A DNA stretch of 64,000 nt from Hymenobacter sp. GOD-10R (GCF_035609205.1 NZ_CP141184.1:1764501-1828500); one strand, 5' to 3'; shown: positions 43,794 through 52,942, counted from the stretch's first letter. Made by a program: numbers and translations. Notes: generated by a model from the sequence alone, not told the origin.

Positions 43794-45146
43794 ATGGAAA
43801 CCTTCACCGACGTCGATAAGGAGCAGATCCTGCACGACAACCTAGAGTACACGCTTTTCTCGTGGTCGAAGCAGGCGGGGCTGAACCCGATCAATGCCGA
43901 GCGGACCGAGGGCGTATACCTGTACGACCGCGACGGCAAGCGCTACATCGACTTCTCGTCGCAGCTGATGAACGTGAACATCGGCCACGGCAACCAGAAG
44001 GTGACCGAAGCAGTGGCTACCCAGATGCGGGAGCTGAGCTACGTGTACCCCGGCATGATCACCAAAGCCCGTGGCGACCTAGGTCGGAAGCTCGCCGAAA
44101 TCACGCCGGCCAACCTGACGAAAGCCTTTTTCACGTTAGGTGGCGCCGAGTCAATTGAAAACGCCATCAAGCTAGCCCGCCTCTACACCGGCCGCCACAA
44201 AATCGTGACGCTGTACCAGTCGTTTCACGGCGCTTCGTACGGGGCTATCAGCGCCGGCGGCGACCCGCGCAAGCTGCCCGTCGACAGCCAAGCCATGCCG
44301 GGGGTGGTACACGTCGAGAATCCGTTTTTCTACCGCTGCCCCTGGCACAGCCGCACGTCGGAAGAATGCGCCCAGCGTGCCGCCGACCACATGGAGCGCG
44401 TTATTGGCTACGAAGGACCGCAGAACGTGGCGGCGATTCTGCTGGAAGGCGAGTCGGGCACGTCGGGATGCATTAAGTACCCGCCCGGCTACTGGCAGCG
44501 GGTACGCGAAATCTGCGACAAGCACGGTATCCTGCTCATTGCCGACGAAGTGATGAGCGGGTTCGGGCGCACTGGCAAGTGGTTCGGCTCCGACCACCAC
44601 GGCGTGAAAGTCGACCTGATGTGCATGGCGAAGGGCATCACGGCCGGCTACCTGCCCCTAGGTGCCGTGATGGTCGACGAGAAAATCGCGCATTCCTTCG
44701 ACGATAAACCGCTGCCCCTAGGTCTGACCTACTCGGCGCACCCAGTTTCGTGCGCTGCCGCGGTGGCCGTGCTGGACATTTACGAAGAGGAAAACCTTAT
44801 CGAGAATGCCGCCGAGATGGGTCGCTACATTGAGGAGCAAGTAGCGGAAATGGCTAAGCAACACCCCAGCATCGGGGACTTCCGCAATACGGGTTTGCTG
44901 GGCTGCATCGAGCTGGTGAAGAACCGCGAAACTAAAGAGCCCATGGCGCCGTGGAATGCCGCCCCCAGCCAAATGGAGGTAATGAACCAAGTGGCCGCCA
45001 AAATCCGGGAGCTAGGTATGTACACCTTCGTGCGCTGGAATTACATCTTCATCGCCCCGCCCCTGAGCATCACCAAAGACGAGGTAGACGAAGGCCTAGA
45101 TATTATCGCGCAAGCCATCAGTATCGCCGACCAGCATACACATTAA
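43794..45146 (+). CDS. Class III omega-aminotransferase, probably beta-alanine/beta-aminoisobutyrate
   Basis: The 450-residue PLP enzyme has FFTLGGAESIENAIKLARLY, YQSFHGASYGA, IADEVMSGFGRTGKWFG with Asp251 and the Schiff-base Lys280 in MCMAKGITAGYLPLGAVMV. Its place between MmsA and dihydropyrimidinase points to beta-alanine or beta-aminoisobutyrate as amino donor, giving malonate or methylmalonate semialdehyde. Specificity inside class III cannot be read from motifs alone. The gene is flanked by B1 and B2 repeats. Confidence 0.88.
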   Translation: METFTDVDKEQILHDNLEYTLFSWSKQAGLNPINAERTEGVYLYDRDGKRYIDFSSQLMNVNIGHGNQKVTEAVATQMRELSYVYPGMITKARGDLGRKLAEITPANLTKAFFTLGGAESIENAIKLARLYTGRHKIVTLYQSFHGASYGAISAGGDPRKLPVDSQAMPGVVHVENPFFYRCPWHSRTSEECAQRAADHMERVIGYEGPQNVAAILLEGESGTSGCIKYPPGYWQRVREICDKHGILLIADEVMSGFGRTGKWFGSDHHGVKVDLMCMAKGITAGYLPLGAVMVDEKIAHSFDDKPLPLGLTYSAHPVSCAAAVAVLDIYEEENLIENAAEMGRYIEEQVAEMAKQHPSIGDFRNTGLLGCIELVKNRETKEPMAPWNAAPSQMEVMNQVAAKIRELGMYTFVRWNYIFIAPPLSITKDEVDEGLDIIAQAISIADQHTH

Positions 45147-45180
45147 GGTTGTAGGTACAACTAAAGATGCACCACTTCTC

Positions 45181-45288
45181 CGTCTGTCATCCTGAGCTTG
45201 CGAAGGACCTTATCACGCCACAACGATTGTCATCATAACGAATCGTTCAACTGAGAGAAGGTCCTTCGCAAGCTCAGGATGACAGACG
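45181..45288. repeat. Inverted repeat, family B copy 2
   Basis: Perfect 31-bp arms (CGTCTGTCATCCTGAGCTTG...) enclose a spacer with TCGTTCAAC at 45243-45251. The rest of the 317-bp gap to the dihydropyrimidinase is AT-rich. TGTATTTG near 45388 is a weak -7-like match, so a second promoter may be present. Confidence 0.95.
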
Positions 45289-45463
45289 AGGTAGACGCTG
45301 GCCTCTCATAAAAACTATTTTTCAATTCCCATTCACCTCCCGCATTTGCGGGAGACAAGGCGCTATTTTTCTAATACTAAAATAGGTAAGCCCTTGTATT
45401 TGAATTTAGAAAGAAAAAATACTATATTTTCCATCTACGTTCCTTTCTACTTCCTTCCGCCTG

Positions 45464-46840
45464 ATGTCGTCTTTACTCATCAAAAATGGCCGCGTCGTCA
45501 CGGCCGATTCCGACAGTGTGTGTGATGTGCTGATAGAGGGCGAAACCATCATGGCTATCGGCCGAAATCTGCCGGTGCAAGCTGACCAGGTGATTGACGC
45601 GACCGGCAAACTGGTAATGCCCGGCGGCATCGACCCGCACGTGCACTTGGACATGCCATTTATGGGCACCTTCAGCAGCGATACGCACGAAACCGGCACC
45701 CGCGCCGCCCTGCACGGTGGTACCACCACCGTCATTGATTTTGTGCTGCAAAAGCAGGGGCATTCACTGCGTGAGGCACTTACGGAGTGGCAAGGCCGCG
45801 CCACGGGTACCGCTGTCGGCGACTACAGCTTCCACATGGCCGTCACGGATTTCAACGAGAACACCAAAGCAGAAATCGCCGACATGGTGGCCGAGGGCAT
45901 CACCTCGTTCAAGACCTTTATGGCTTACAAAGGCGCGCTGATGATTGACGACGCACAGATGCTAGGTTTGATGCAGGAGGTCAAGAAGCACGGCGGCTTG
46001 GTGACGGTGCATGCCACCAACGGCGAGATGATCGACACGCTCATTGCGCAGCACCGCACACAGGGCAAGCTTACGCCGCGCTATCATTACCTCTCCCAGC
46101 CCGAAGTAACTGAGGCTGAGGCATCGGGCCGCTTTACGGACATTGCTAATTACACGGGCGTCAACGCCTACATCGTGCACCTGACCTGCGAAGGGGCGCT
46201 GAACCAAGTGCGCGAAGCGATGCGCCGTAACCAGCGGGTATTCGTGGAAACCTGCATTCAGTACTTGCTGCTAGATGCTTCGCTGTATGGGGAAGAGTTT
46301 GAAGGTGCGAAGTGGGTGATGTCGCCGCCGCTGCGGGAGAAGAAGGATCAAGAGACGCTATGGGCAGGCATCAATCAAGGAATTGTGCAAGTCGTTGGTA
46401 CCGACCATTGCCCCTTTATGTGGGAGCAGAAAAAGCTAGGTGCCGATGATTTTTCGAAGATTCCGAACGGGCACCCGGCCATCGAGCACCGCATGGAACT
46501 GCTATTTTCGGAGGGCGTGAGCAAAGGCCGCATCACCCCGCAGAAGTTCGTGGAAGTGACCAGCACCAACGCCGCCAAGATCTTCGGCATGTTCCCCCGT
46601 AAAGGCACCATCAGCATCGGCGCCGACGCCGACCTAGTCATTATCGACCCCGAACAAAAACACACTATCTCCGCCGACACGCACCATATGAACGTCGACT
46701 ACTCGGCCTACGAAGGCTGGGAGCTGACGGGGAAAATTGACACCGTGATCCTGCGCGGGCAAGTAGCTGTGCAGGAAGGAGAAACGAAAGTGGCGAAAGG
46801 CTACGGTCAGTTCATCAAGAGAGGCAAAACGAGCTTTTAA
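45464..46840 (+). CDS. hydA: Dihydropyrimidinase
   Basis: The 458-residue amidohydrolase has metal ligands His59 and His61 (GIDPHVHLDMPF), the carboxylated Lys150 in GITSFKTFMAYKG, His183 in VTVHATNGE, His239 in YIVHLTCEGAL and Asp314 in GTDHCPFM. It opens 5,6-dihydrouracil or dihydrothymine to the N-carbamoyl beta-amino acid, the second step of reductive pyrimidine degradation. The start follows a long AT-rich leader. Context with PreTA and beta-ureidopropionase supports this over hydantoinase. Confidence 0.95.
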   Translation: MSSLLIKNGRVVTADSDSVCDVLIEGETIMAIGRNLPVQADQVIDATGKLVMPGGIDPHVHLDMPFMGTFSSDTHETGTRAALHGGTTTVIDFVLQKQGHSLREALTEWQGRATGTAVGDYSFHMAVTDFNENTKAEIADMVAEGITSFKTFMAYKGALMIDDAQMLGLMQEVKKHGGLVTVHATNGEMIDTLIAQHRTQGKLTPRYHYLSQPEVTEAEASGRFTDIANYTGVNAYIVHLTCEGALNQVREAMRRNQRVFVETCIQYLLLDASLYGEEFEGAKWVMSPPLREKKDQETLWAGINQGIVQVVGTDHCPFMWEQKKLGADDFSKIPNGHPAIEHRMELLFSEGVSKGRITPQKFVEVTSTNAAKIFGMFPRKGTISIGADADLVIIDPEQKHTISADTHHMNVDYSAYEGWELTGKIDTVILRGQVAVQEGETKVAKGYGQFIKRGKTSF

Positions 46841-46862
46841 GGCCTAGGTTAATGAAAGGATG

Positions 46863-47026
46863 GTCATGCTGAGCTTGTCGAAGCATCTCGCCCGCTTCGT
46901 TGAACAAATCAAACATGCTCGTTCAATATGTTGGGGCTTAAACCCTAGCCTACTGGGCGGCCTTCTGGCAACCAAGATAGCTTGGCAACATCGACACGCG
47001 AGATGTTTCGGCAAGCTCAGCATGAC
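46863..47026. repeat. Inverted repeat, family A copy 2
   Basis: 29-bp arms (46863-46891 and 46998-47026) start with GTCATGCTGAGCTTGTCGAA. The spacer is longer than in A1 and has CGTTGAACA and CTCGTTCAA. It lies between dihydropyrimidinase and beta-ureidopropionase. Confidence 0.9.
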
Positions 47027-47078
47027 GTTCTGAATTGACATTCAACACGCAGTATTGAAAACTTAACACTTCACCGAT

Positions 47079-47945
47079 ATGCCCAGAATCATCAAATCAG
47101 GTCTTATTCAGATGAGTTTGCCCATGACCGAGGGCGAAGGCTCGATTGAGGAAATCAAGGAAGCCATGGTGCAGAAGCACATTCCGCTGATCGAAGAAGC
47201 CGGTCGGCAGGGCGTGCAGATTCTGTGTTTGCAGGAGATTTTCAGCACCCCGTATTTCTGTCCTGGTCAGGATAATAAGTGGTACGCTTCGGCCGAACCG
47301 GTGCCTGGGCCGACGACCGACCATATGGCCGAGTACGCCAAAAAGTACAACATGGTGATGATTGTGCCCGTGTACGAGAAAGAGGCCGCTGGCTTCCTCT
47401 ACAACACGGCTGCCGTGATTGACGCTGATGGCACCTACCTAGGTAAGTACCGCAAAAATCACATTCCGCATACGTCAGGATTCTGGGAAAAGTACTTTTT
47501 TAAGCCCGGCAACTTAGGGTACCCAGTGTTCCAGACGAAGTACGCTAAAGTCGGTGTGTACATCTGCTACGACCGTCACTTCCCCGACGGCGCCCGTGTG
47601 CTAGGTCTGAACGGCGCGGAAATCGTGTACAATCCTTCCGCGACGGTGGCGGGCCTTTCGCAGTACCTCTGGAAACTGGAGCAACCGGCCCATGCGGCCG
47701 CCAATGGCTATTTCATGGGCTGCATCAACCGCGTAGGGGAGGAGAAGCCTTGGAACCTAGGTAAGTTCTACGGTACCAGCTACTTCGTGGACCCACGCGG
47801 CCAAATCTTCGCCCAGGCTTCCGAAGACAAAGACGAGCTGTTGGTAGCCGAGTTCGACCTCGATATGATTGACGAGGTGCGCGCCACTTGGCAGTTCTTC
47901 CGCGACCGTCGCCCGGAGACGTACGAGAAGCTAGTGGAGCTGTAG
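47079..47945 (+). CDS. Beta-ureidopropionase (nitrilase superfamily)
   Basis: The 288-residue protein has the nitrilase triad Glu53 (CLQEIFSTPYF), Lys126 (GKYRKNHIPH) and Cys163 (GVYICYDRHFPDGARVLGL). Its close sequence type is N-carbamoyl-beta-alanine amidohydrolase, also similar to N-carbamoylputrescine amidase. Context decides: it would hydrolyse N-carbamoyl-beta-alanine to beta-alanine, CO2 and ammonia, the third step of the pathway. The length is normal for the branch. Confidence 0.93.
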   Translation: MPRIIKSGLIQMSLPMTEGEGSIEEIKEAMVQKHIPLIEEAGRQGVQILCLQEIFSTPYFCPGQDNKWYASAEPVPGPTTDHMAEYAKKYNMVMIVPVYEKEAAGFLYNTAAVIDADGTYLGKYRKNHIPHTSGFWEKYFFKPGNLGYPVFQTKYAKVGVYICYDRHFPDGARVLGLNGAEIVYNPSATVAGLSQYLWKLEQPAHAAANGYFMGCINRVGEEKPWNLGKFYGTSYFVDPRGQIFAQASEDKDELLVAEFDLDMIDEVRATWQFFRDRRPETYEKLVEL

Positions 47946-47977
47946 GCTAATTACTCTGCTCACCTTTCTTTTTCCAC

Positions 47978-48079
47978 CTGTCATCCTGAGCTTGCGAAGG
48001 ACCTTATCACGCATGAACGTGCCGTTATTGTAATAATCGTTCTCACGTGACAAGGTCCTTCGCAAGCTCAGGATGACAG
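47978..48079. repeat. Inverted repeat, family B copy 3
   Basis: The arms are like those of B1 and B2 and extend inward to GACCTTATCACG / CGTGACAAGGTC. The right arm contains an in-frame ATG at 48073, but that is not the start of preT. The spacer has only a decayed form of the shared core. Confidence 0.95.
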
Positions 48080-48126
48080 ACCAGGAAGATGTTAAGTGCC
48101 TTCTAATCTCTGCAATTACCTCTCCC

Positions 48127-49464
48127 ATGGCCGAGTATCAACCCCCTACTTCTGAGCAGGAATTTCACGCAAATTTTGCGCAGCTCAAGCCGCGGATGAA
48201 CAAGACAGAGGCGCTCTACGAAAGCGCCCGGTGCCTGTTCTGCTTCGATGCGCCGTGCATCAACGCGTGTCCGTCGGGTATCGACATTCCGCAGTTTATC
48301 CGCCAGATCAACACGGGCAACGTGACCGGTGCGGCCAAGACCATTTACGAGGCTAACTACTTCGGCAATGCCTGCGGCAAAGTGTGCCCTACGGAAGTGC
48401 TGTGCGAAGGCGCCTGCGTGTACAATGCGCAGGATATGAAGCCCATCGAAATAGGTCGCTTGCAGAGCTTTGCTACTCGCCAGGTGATTGAAAGTGACCG
48501 GAAGTTGTTCGGGCCGGGCGTACCGAATGGGCGCAAAGTGGCGGTGATAGGCGCTGGTCCGGCGGGTATTTCGTGCGCTTGCGAGCTGCGGGCCTTGGGG
48601 TACGAGGTCGATGTATTCGAGGCCAAAGCGCAGCCTTCGGGACTGACATTGTACGGGGTGGCGCCGTACAAAATCACGAACGAAGAGGTGTTGGCCGAAA
48701 TGGCCTACCTGGAAGCGCAGTTTGGCTACCGGGTACAATACAACTCGCCTATCACCTCACGCGAAGATTTGTTGGCGCTGGAAGAAGCCTATGATGCTAT
48801 CTTCCTGGGTATTGGGCTAGGTAAGACGAATGCCTTGCTCTTGCCTGGCGAGGAACGCACCAATTGCGTAGGCGCTGTCGAATTCATCGAAGAGCTACGC
48901 CAACAGCATCACCAGGTGAAAGTAGGGAAGAAGGTGATTGTGCTAGGTGGTGGCAACACGGCCATGGATGCGGCGTCGGAATCGTCGCGGCTGGGGGCGG
49001 AGAATGTAGTGCTGGCGTATCGCCGCGGCAAGGAAGATATGGGCGCATACAAATTTGAATACGACCTAGCTAAAGGCGTGGGTGTGAAAGGCTTGTTCAA
49101 TGTGGCGCCCATCGAAATCGTCGGCAACGGCAAAGTAGAAGGCGTGAAGTTCATCCGCACAGCGACGCTCGATGGTCAGGTGCAAATCGTGCCCGGCAGC
49201 GAGTTCGTGGAGGCTTGTGACATGGTCATCAAAGCCACCGGCCAAGCCAAGCAGACGCACTTCCTCAGCCACATTCCGGGGCTGCAACTCGATACCAAAG
49301 GTCGCATTGTGGCCGACGCCCGCACCGGCCAGACGACCAACCCCAAGTACTTCGCCTCCGGCGACGCGCTGAATGGTGGCGCGGAAGTCGTAAATGCCGC
49401 CGCCGAAGCTAAAGTTGCCGCCCGCGGCATTCACGAGTATTTAACTGCCTTAAGTTCAGACTAA
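48127..49464 (+). CDS. preT: NAD-dependent dihydropyrimidine dehydrogenase subunit PreT
   Basis: The ATG at 48127 gives 445 residues. The N-terminal Fe-S domain has cysteine clusters in CLFCFDAPCINACPSGIDIP and CGKVCPTEVLCEGACV, as in the GltD/DPD N-terminal region. FAD binding is seen in AVIGAGPAGISCACELRALG and NAD(P) binding in VIVLGGGNTAMDAASESSRL; YFASGDALNGG closes the FAD site. PreT passes electrons from NADH to PreA, which reduces uracil or thymine. An extended start at 48073 would lie in the B3 repeat and is rejected. Confidence 0.94.
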   Translation: MAEYQPPTSEQEFHANFAQLKPRMNKTEALYESARCLFCFDAPCINACPSGIDIPQFIRQINTGNVTGAAKTIYEANYFGNACGKVCPTEVLCEGACVYNAQDMKPIEIGRLQSFATRQVIESDRKLFGPGVPNGRKVAVIGAGPAGISCACELRALGYEVDVFEAKAQPSGLTLYGVAPYKITNEEVLAEMAYLEAQFGYRVQYNSPITSREDLLALEEAYDAIFLGIGLGKTNALLLPGEERTNCVGAVEFIEELRQQHHQVKVGKKVIVLGGGNTAMDAASESSRLGAENVVLAYRRGKEDMGAYKFEYDLAKGVGVKGLFNVAPIEIVGNGKVEGVKFIRTATLDGQVQIVPGSEFVEACDMVIKATGQAKQTHFLSHIPGLQLDTKGRIVADARTGQTTNPKYFASGDALNGGAEVVNAAAEAKVAARGIHEYLTALSSD

Positions 49465-49468
49465 AGCT

Positions 49469-49622
49469 AGGCTAGAAAACTCCCCTCCTTTTTTAAGGAG
49501 GGGTGCCCGAAGGGCGAGGTGGTGAAACTAGAATTAGAAAATTAGATCTAGTATCATTCAACGACAAGGAACCACCCCCAACCCCCTCCTTAAAAAAGGA
49601 GGGGAGCTAGGTTCTAGTTCTA
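49469..49622. repeat. Inverted repeat, family C copy 3
   Basis: Arms with CTCCCCTCCTTTTTTAAGGA and CACCCC/GGGGTG-type blocks enclose a spacer with ATTCAACGACAAGG. It begins just after the preT stop and fills the gap to preA, whose ATG is at 49680. Confidence 0.88.
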
Positions 49623-49679
49623 GCCTTCGCCCCGACCTAGCTTTTTAGCTCCTAGTCATAGCATCAAAATAGAACCACT

Positions 49680-51083
49680 ATGCCGGACCTCTCCATAAAC
49701 TTTGCTGGGATTAAGTCGCCGAACCCTTTCTGGTTGGCCTCCGCGCCGCCGACCAACTCCGGCTACCAAGTGATGAAAGCCTTCGATGCAGGCTGGGGCG
49801 GGGCGGTGTGGAAGACTCTAGGAGTGCCGGTTGTGAACGTGTCGAGCCGCTACGGTGGGGTGAACTACCGCGACAAGCGCCTGATTGGCTTCAACAATAT
49901 CGAGCTGATTTCGGACCGCCCCTTGGCCGACAACCTGCGCGAGATTGAGGAAGTGAAGAAGCGCTTTCCCAACCATGCCGTCATTGCCTCGCTCATGGTG
50001 CAGAGTCGGGATGAGTGGCACCAGATTGTGCGCGATGTGACCAACGCTGGCTCTGACGGTATCGAACTGAACTTCGGCTGTCCGCACGGCATGTGTGAAC
50101 GGGGCATGGGCTCGGCGGTCGGGCAGGAGCCGGAAGTGCTGCGCACGATTGTGGAGTGGGTGATGGAAGTGGCGCAGATTCCGGTTATTGTGAAGCTCAC
50201 GCCCAACATCTCCGACATCACCGAGCCCGCTCGCGCCGCTCGCCAAGGTGGCGCTGACGCCATTTCGCTCATCAATACCATTCAGAGCATTGTGGGTGTT
50301 GATCTGGACAGCTTCGCGCCCTATCCGATTGTGGATGGCAAAGGCACCAATGGGGGCTACTGCGGTCCGGCTGTGAAGCCCATTGCTCTGAATATGGTTA
50401 AGAACTGCGCCCAAGACCCGAACGTGCAGCTGCCTATTTCCGGCATCGGCGGCATTGAGAATTGGCGCGACGCAGTGGAACATATCTTGCTAGGAGCTAG
50501 CTCGGTGCAGGTGTGCACGGCGGCCATGCACTTCGGCTTTGGTATCATTCGCGAGATGACGGCGGGCCTGGAGCAGTACATGACGGAAAAAGGCTTCAAT
50601 ACCATCTACGACTTCGTGGGCAAGGCCTTGCCGAACGTGAAGCATTGGGAAGACCTAAACCTGAAGTACAAGGTGACGGCCAACATTCACGAGGAGAAGT
50701 GCATTGGCTGCCAACTGTGTTACACGGCCTGTGAGGACGGTGCGCACCAGGCAATCCGGTTGCGCGAAGGCACCCGCGTGCCCGAAATTATTGAGGAGAA
50801 CTGCGTGGGCTGTAACCTCTGCTCGCTCGTGTGCCCGGTGGAGCAGTGCATCACCATGGACCGCACCGACGCCGGCACCGAACACCTCACCTGGAAGGAG
50901 CGCACCGCCGCCAACAACATCCCGACCACCTTCAACGACGAGCGCGCCGGCGGCTTGCACCACTGGGTGCCTGAACCAGCCGCGGCGTTAGGAAAGGAGA
51001 AGCATAAAACCCTGCCTGGCAAAGCTAGGCAGCTAGGCAGTCCGGCTGCTGCTACGACAGCTTCGGATGTGCTAAGCGAATGA
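49680..51083 (+). CDS. preA: NAD-dependent dihydropyrimidine dehydrogenase subunit PreA
   Basis: The 467-residue protein has a DHOD-like FMN barrel. It includes IELNFGCPHGMCERGMGSAV, in which Cys134 matches the catalytic Cys of mammalian DPD, and ISGIGGIENWRDAVEHILLG for FMN phosphate. It ends with two [4Fe-4S] motifs, CIGCQLCYTACEDG and CVGCNLCSLVCPVEQC, followed by an Ala/Pro-rich tail. With PreT it catalyses the first step, reduction of uracil/thymine to the dihydro form. It is the last gene of the cluster. Confidence 0.95.
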   Translation: MPDLSINFAGIKSPNPFWLASAPPTNSGYQVMKAFDAGWGGAVWKTLGVPVVNVSSRYGGVNYRDKRLIGFNNIELISDRPLADNLREIEEVKKRFPNHAVIASLMVQSRDEWHQIVRDVTNAGSDGIELNFGCPHGMCERGMGSAVGQEPEVLRTIVEWVMEVAQIPVIVKLTPNISDITEPARAARQGGADAISLINTIQSIVGVDLDSFAPYPIVDGKGTNGGYCGPAVKPIALNMVKNCAQDPNVQLPISGIGGIENWRDAVEHILLGASSVQVCTAAMHFGFGIIREMTAGLEQYMTEKGFNTIYDFVGKALPNVKHWEDLNLKYKVTANIHEEKCIGCQLCYTACEDGAHQAIRLREGTRVPEIIEENCVGCNLCSLVCPVEQCITMDRTDAGTEHLTWKERTAANNIPTTFNDERAGGLHHWVPEPAAALGKEKHKTLPGKARQLGSPAAATTASDVLSE

Positions 51084-51151
51084 AATAATTGCTATTCCGA
51101 GCATTCTGCGTATTCAGCAGAGACGAGGAATCGGAACTAGCAGCGTGTTAA

Positions 51152-51199
51152 AACAAGCCCCTACTGAATGCAATGACATGCAGGCAGTAGGGGCTTGTT
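51152..51199 (+). terminator. Hairpin after preA
   Basis: AACAAGCCCCTACTG and CAGTAGGGGCTTGTT form a perfect 15-bp stem with an 18-nt loop, 68 bp after the preA stop. There is only a short T content after it, so it is a putative terminator of the pyrimidine cluster. Confidence 0.75.
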
Positions 51200-51205
51200 A
51201 GCTTC

Positions 51206-51332
51206 TAGCGCTGTAGAGACACATACTTGTGTCTCGTCGTTGCTGATGTTGTTTACCTAGGTTGTTCTAGGGTGAATGTTCTGACTTCATTCGTTCAACG
51301 ACGAGACACAAGTATGTGTCTCTACAGCGCTA
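51206..51332. repeat. Inverted repeat, family D copy 2
   Basis: 31-bp arms (TAGCGCTGTAGAGACACATA...) enclose the conserved D spacer: GTTGCTGATGTTGTTTACC, GTTGTTCTAGG, then TCGTTCAACGA at 51291-51301. It lies in the 465-bp gap (51084-51548) between preA and the eCIS locus. The remaining 216 bp before the first eCIS gene must hold its promoter, but no confident box was found. Confidence 0.93.
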
Positions 51333-51548
51333 ATGTAAAGGATATCACATGATTATGTGATTGTGCGCGGGGTGGTAGAAGCTGTACTTTAGGAATAATT
51401 TCTAGGCAGATACTTAGATAGAATACAAGCTAGGCTATTTGACAAATTCCGTCGCTCGAATGTGTGCCTCTTGCGAAAGGCTTCATCTATATAAGTCGGC
51501 AAAGTGAATCCAAGGGCCTATTAGCTAGATAATTCAACTACTAAACCG

Positions 51549-52136
51549 ATGATCTACGAGGCATTAGCGATGATTTGCGCCGAGCTAAGAGCCTACATCA
51601 AGGCGTTCGATGCGACGGCGAATGTGGACCTAGGTAGCATCTGCGCGCCGGGCGCCGCTACTGATGCGTTGTTGCTGAGCCTGGTGAATGTGGAGGAAGA
51701 AAGCGCGCTGAAGAACAGCAGCCCCTATGTGCGCAACGCAGCCGGTAGCTTTGATTTGGTGAATCCGCCGGTGTTCCTGAACCTCTTCGTGCTGATTGGC
51801 ACCAGTTTCACCGACAACGGCACCTACGCTACGGCGCTAAAGCGGCTGGCCTGGGCGGTTCAGTGCTTTCAGCGCAAAAAGGAATTGAGCGTAGCTAACA
51901 CGCCCACCGACAGCCTGCCCGACGAAGCCTTGCGGCTGCGGCTGTCGCTGGACTTGTACTCGCTTTCGTTTGAAAAAATCAACCAACTGTGGGGCACGCT
52001 CGGCGGCAAGCAGGTGCCGTTTGTGGTGTACAAGGTGCGGGTGGTGGAAGAGCAGGCCGAAAGCCAATTTGGCACCGGCGCGGCCATTACCACGATCGAG
52101 GGGCGAACTGAGATTATCAACCCCACCTTAAACTGA
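51549..52136 (+). CDS. DUF4255 (Pvc16/Afp16-type) eCIS protein
   Basis: The 195-residue protein matches DUF4255 with the Pvc16_N pattern: MIYEALAMICAELRAYIKAF, LLSLVNVEEESALKN, the VNPPVFLNLFVLI core, and RLSLDLYSLSFEKINQLWGT followed by LGGKQVPFVVYKVR. In AFP/PVC particles the homologue caps the sheath-tube at its distal end. Here it is the first gene of the locus, a position seen in many Bacteroidetes eCIS. It is followed after 5 bp by the next gene, so they are translationally close. Confidence 0.9.
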   Translation: MIYEALAMICAELRAYIKAFDATANVDLGSICAPGAATDALLLSLVNVEEESALKNSSPYVRNAAGSFDLVNPPVFLNLFVLIGTSFTDNGTYATALKRLAWAVQCFQRKKELSVANTPTDSLPDEALRLRLSLDLYSLSFEKINQLWGTLGGKQVPFVVYKVRVVEEQAESQFGTGAAITTIEGRTEIINPTLN

Positions 52137-52141
52137 CGGTC

Positions 52142-52918
52142 ATGGCCATGCAACGCTTTGTTACGGGCTACGAAACGCTGTGCAGGGTACAGGTGCTGCA
52201 CCGCTACTTCCTGAACTTCGGCGCCACGCCGTTCGACCTAGCTAGCCCCACGCCCGCCCAGCAGAAAACCCTAGCGTTGGTGCGGGGCGACTACGACATC
52301 AGCAAGTTCTGGCGCATCGTGCCCGATGCGGCGACCCAGCTAGCGATGCGCAACGGCTGGATGGTATTCAAGAACCTGCCCGACGGCTTTCGGGTGGGCG
52401 TAATGACCGCCGCTCACCAGCCCGTCGTGCCCTTGGCCGACGATCTTACCTTGGTGTTTGCCATTTACCAGGCCGACACTTACTTCCCCTTATACACCGA
52501 CCTCGACCGCACGGTGCTAGACGGTCTTGCGAAGCAAAACCGCGTTTTTCGTTGGCACAATGTACCAGGTAGCCTCCGCCTGAATGCCGACGAAACCATT
52601 CGCCCCGCCGACTTGGAAACGCAACCAGCGACAACCGACCTAGGTAGCGGCCGACCGATTGGCTTCATCGAGATTCAGCACCGGCCAGCCGACGGCAATA
52701 GCCTGCTCGATGAAACCGGACAAGTGCAAGACCTAGCCTTTGAGGTAATTCTGCGCAACCGCTCTACGCAGTGGGAATACCGGGCCACTAACCTAGGCCA
52801 GTTTCCACTGGTGCACTACGGGCGCATCGGCGTAGCTTCCGACTCCACGCCGTTGCCGAATCCGACCCCTGCCACCACCACCGACCGGGGAACTCAGTTT
52901 GTCTCCATTATTTATTGA
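52142..52918 (+). CDS. Uncharacterised eCIS-locus protein
   Basis: The 258-residue protein is not recognised. It has an N-terminal segment MAMQRFVTGYETLCRVQVLH, with RYFLNFGATPFDLA, a beta-rich centre (LTLVFAIYQADTYFPLYTD, then VFRWHNVPGSLRLNADE), and a C-terminal IEIQHRPADG...LAFEVILRNRSTQWEYRATN region. No signal peptide or membrane helix is seen. It is locked between the DUF4255 gene (5-bp gap) and the sheath gene (24-bp gap), so it is almost certainly part of the particle or its assembly. The predominantly beta character fits a cap or collar component. A toxin role seems unlikely from position alone. Confidence 0.75.
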   Translation: MAMQRFVTGYETLCRVQVLHRYFLNFGATPFDLASPTPAQQKTLALVRGDYDISKFWRIVPDAATQLAMRNGWMVFKNLPDGFRVGVMTAAHQPVVPLADDLTLVFAIYQADTYFPLYTDLDRTVLDGLAKQNRVFRWHNVPGSLRLNADETIRPADLETQPATTDLGSGRPIGFIEIQHRPADGNSLLDETGQVQDLAFEVILRNRSTQWEYRATNLGQFPLVHYGRIGVASDSTPLPNPTPATTTDRGTQFVSIIY

Positions 52919-52942
52919 CGCCTTCTAATCCCTTTCAAGCGT

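Noticed and set aside
48073..48126. Upstream in-frame ATG for preT
   Set aside because: It lies in the right arm of repeat B3, and the added residues do not resemble the family. The ATG at 48127 matches PreT.
43669..49622. CRISPR-like array because of repeated sequence
   Set aside because: The repeats are inverted, far apart and separated by genes. No regular spacer structure and no cas genes are present.
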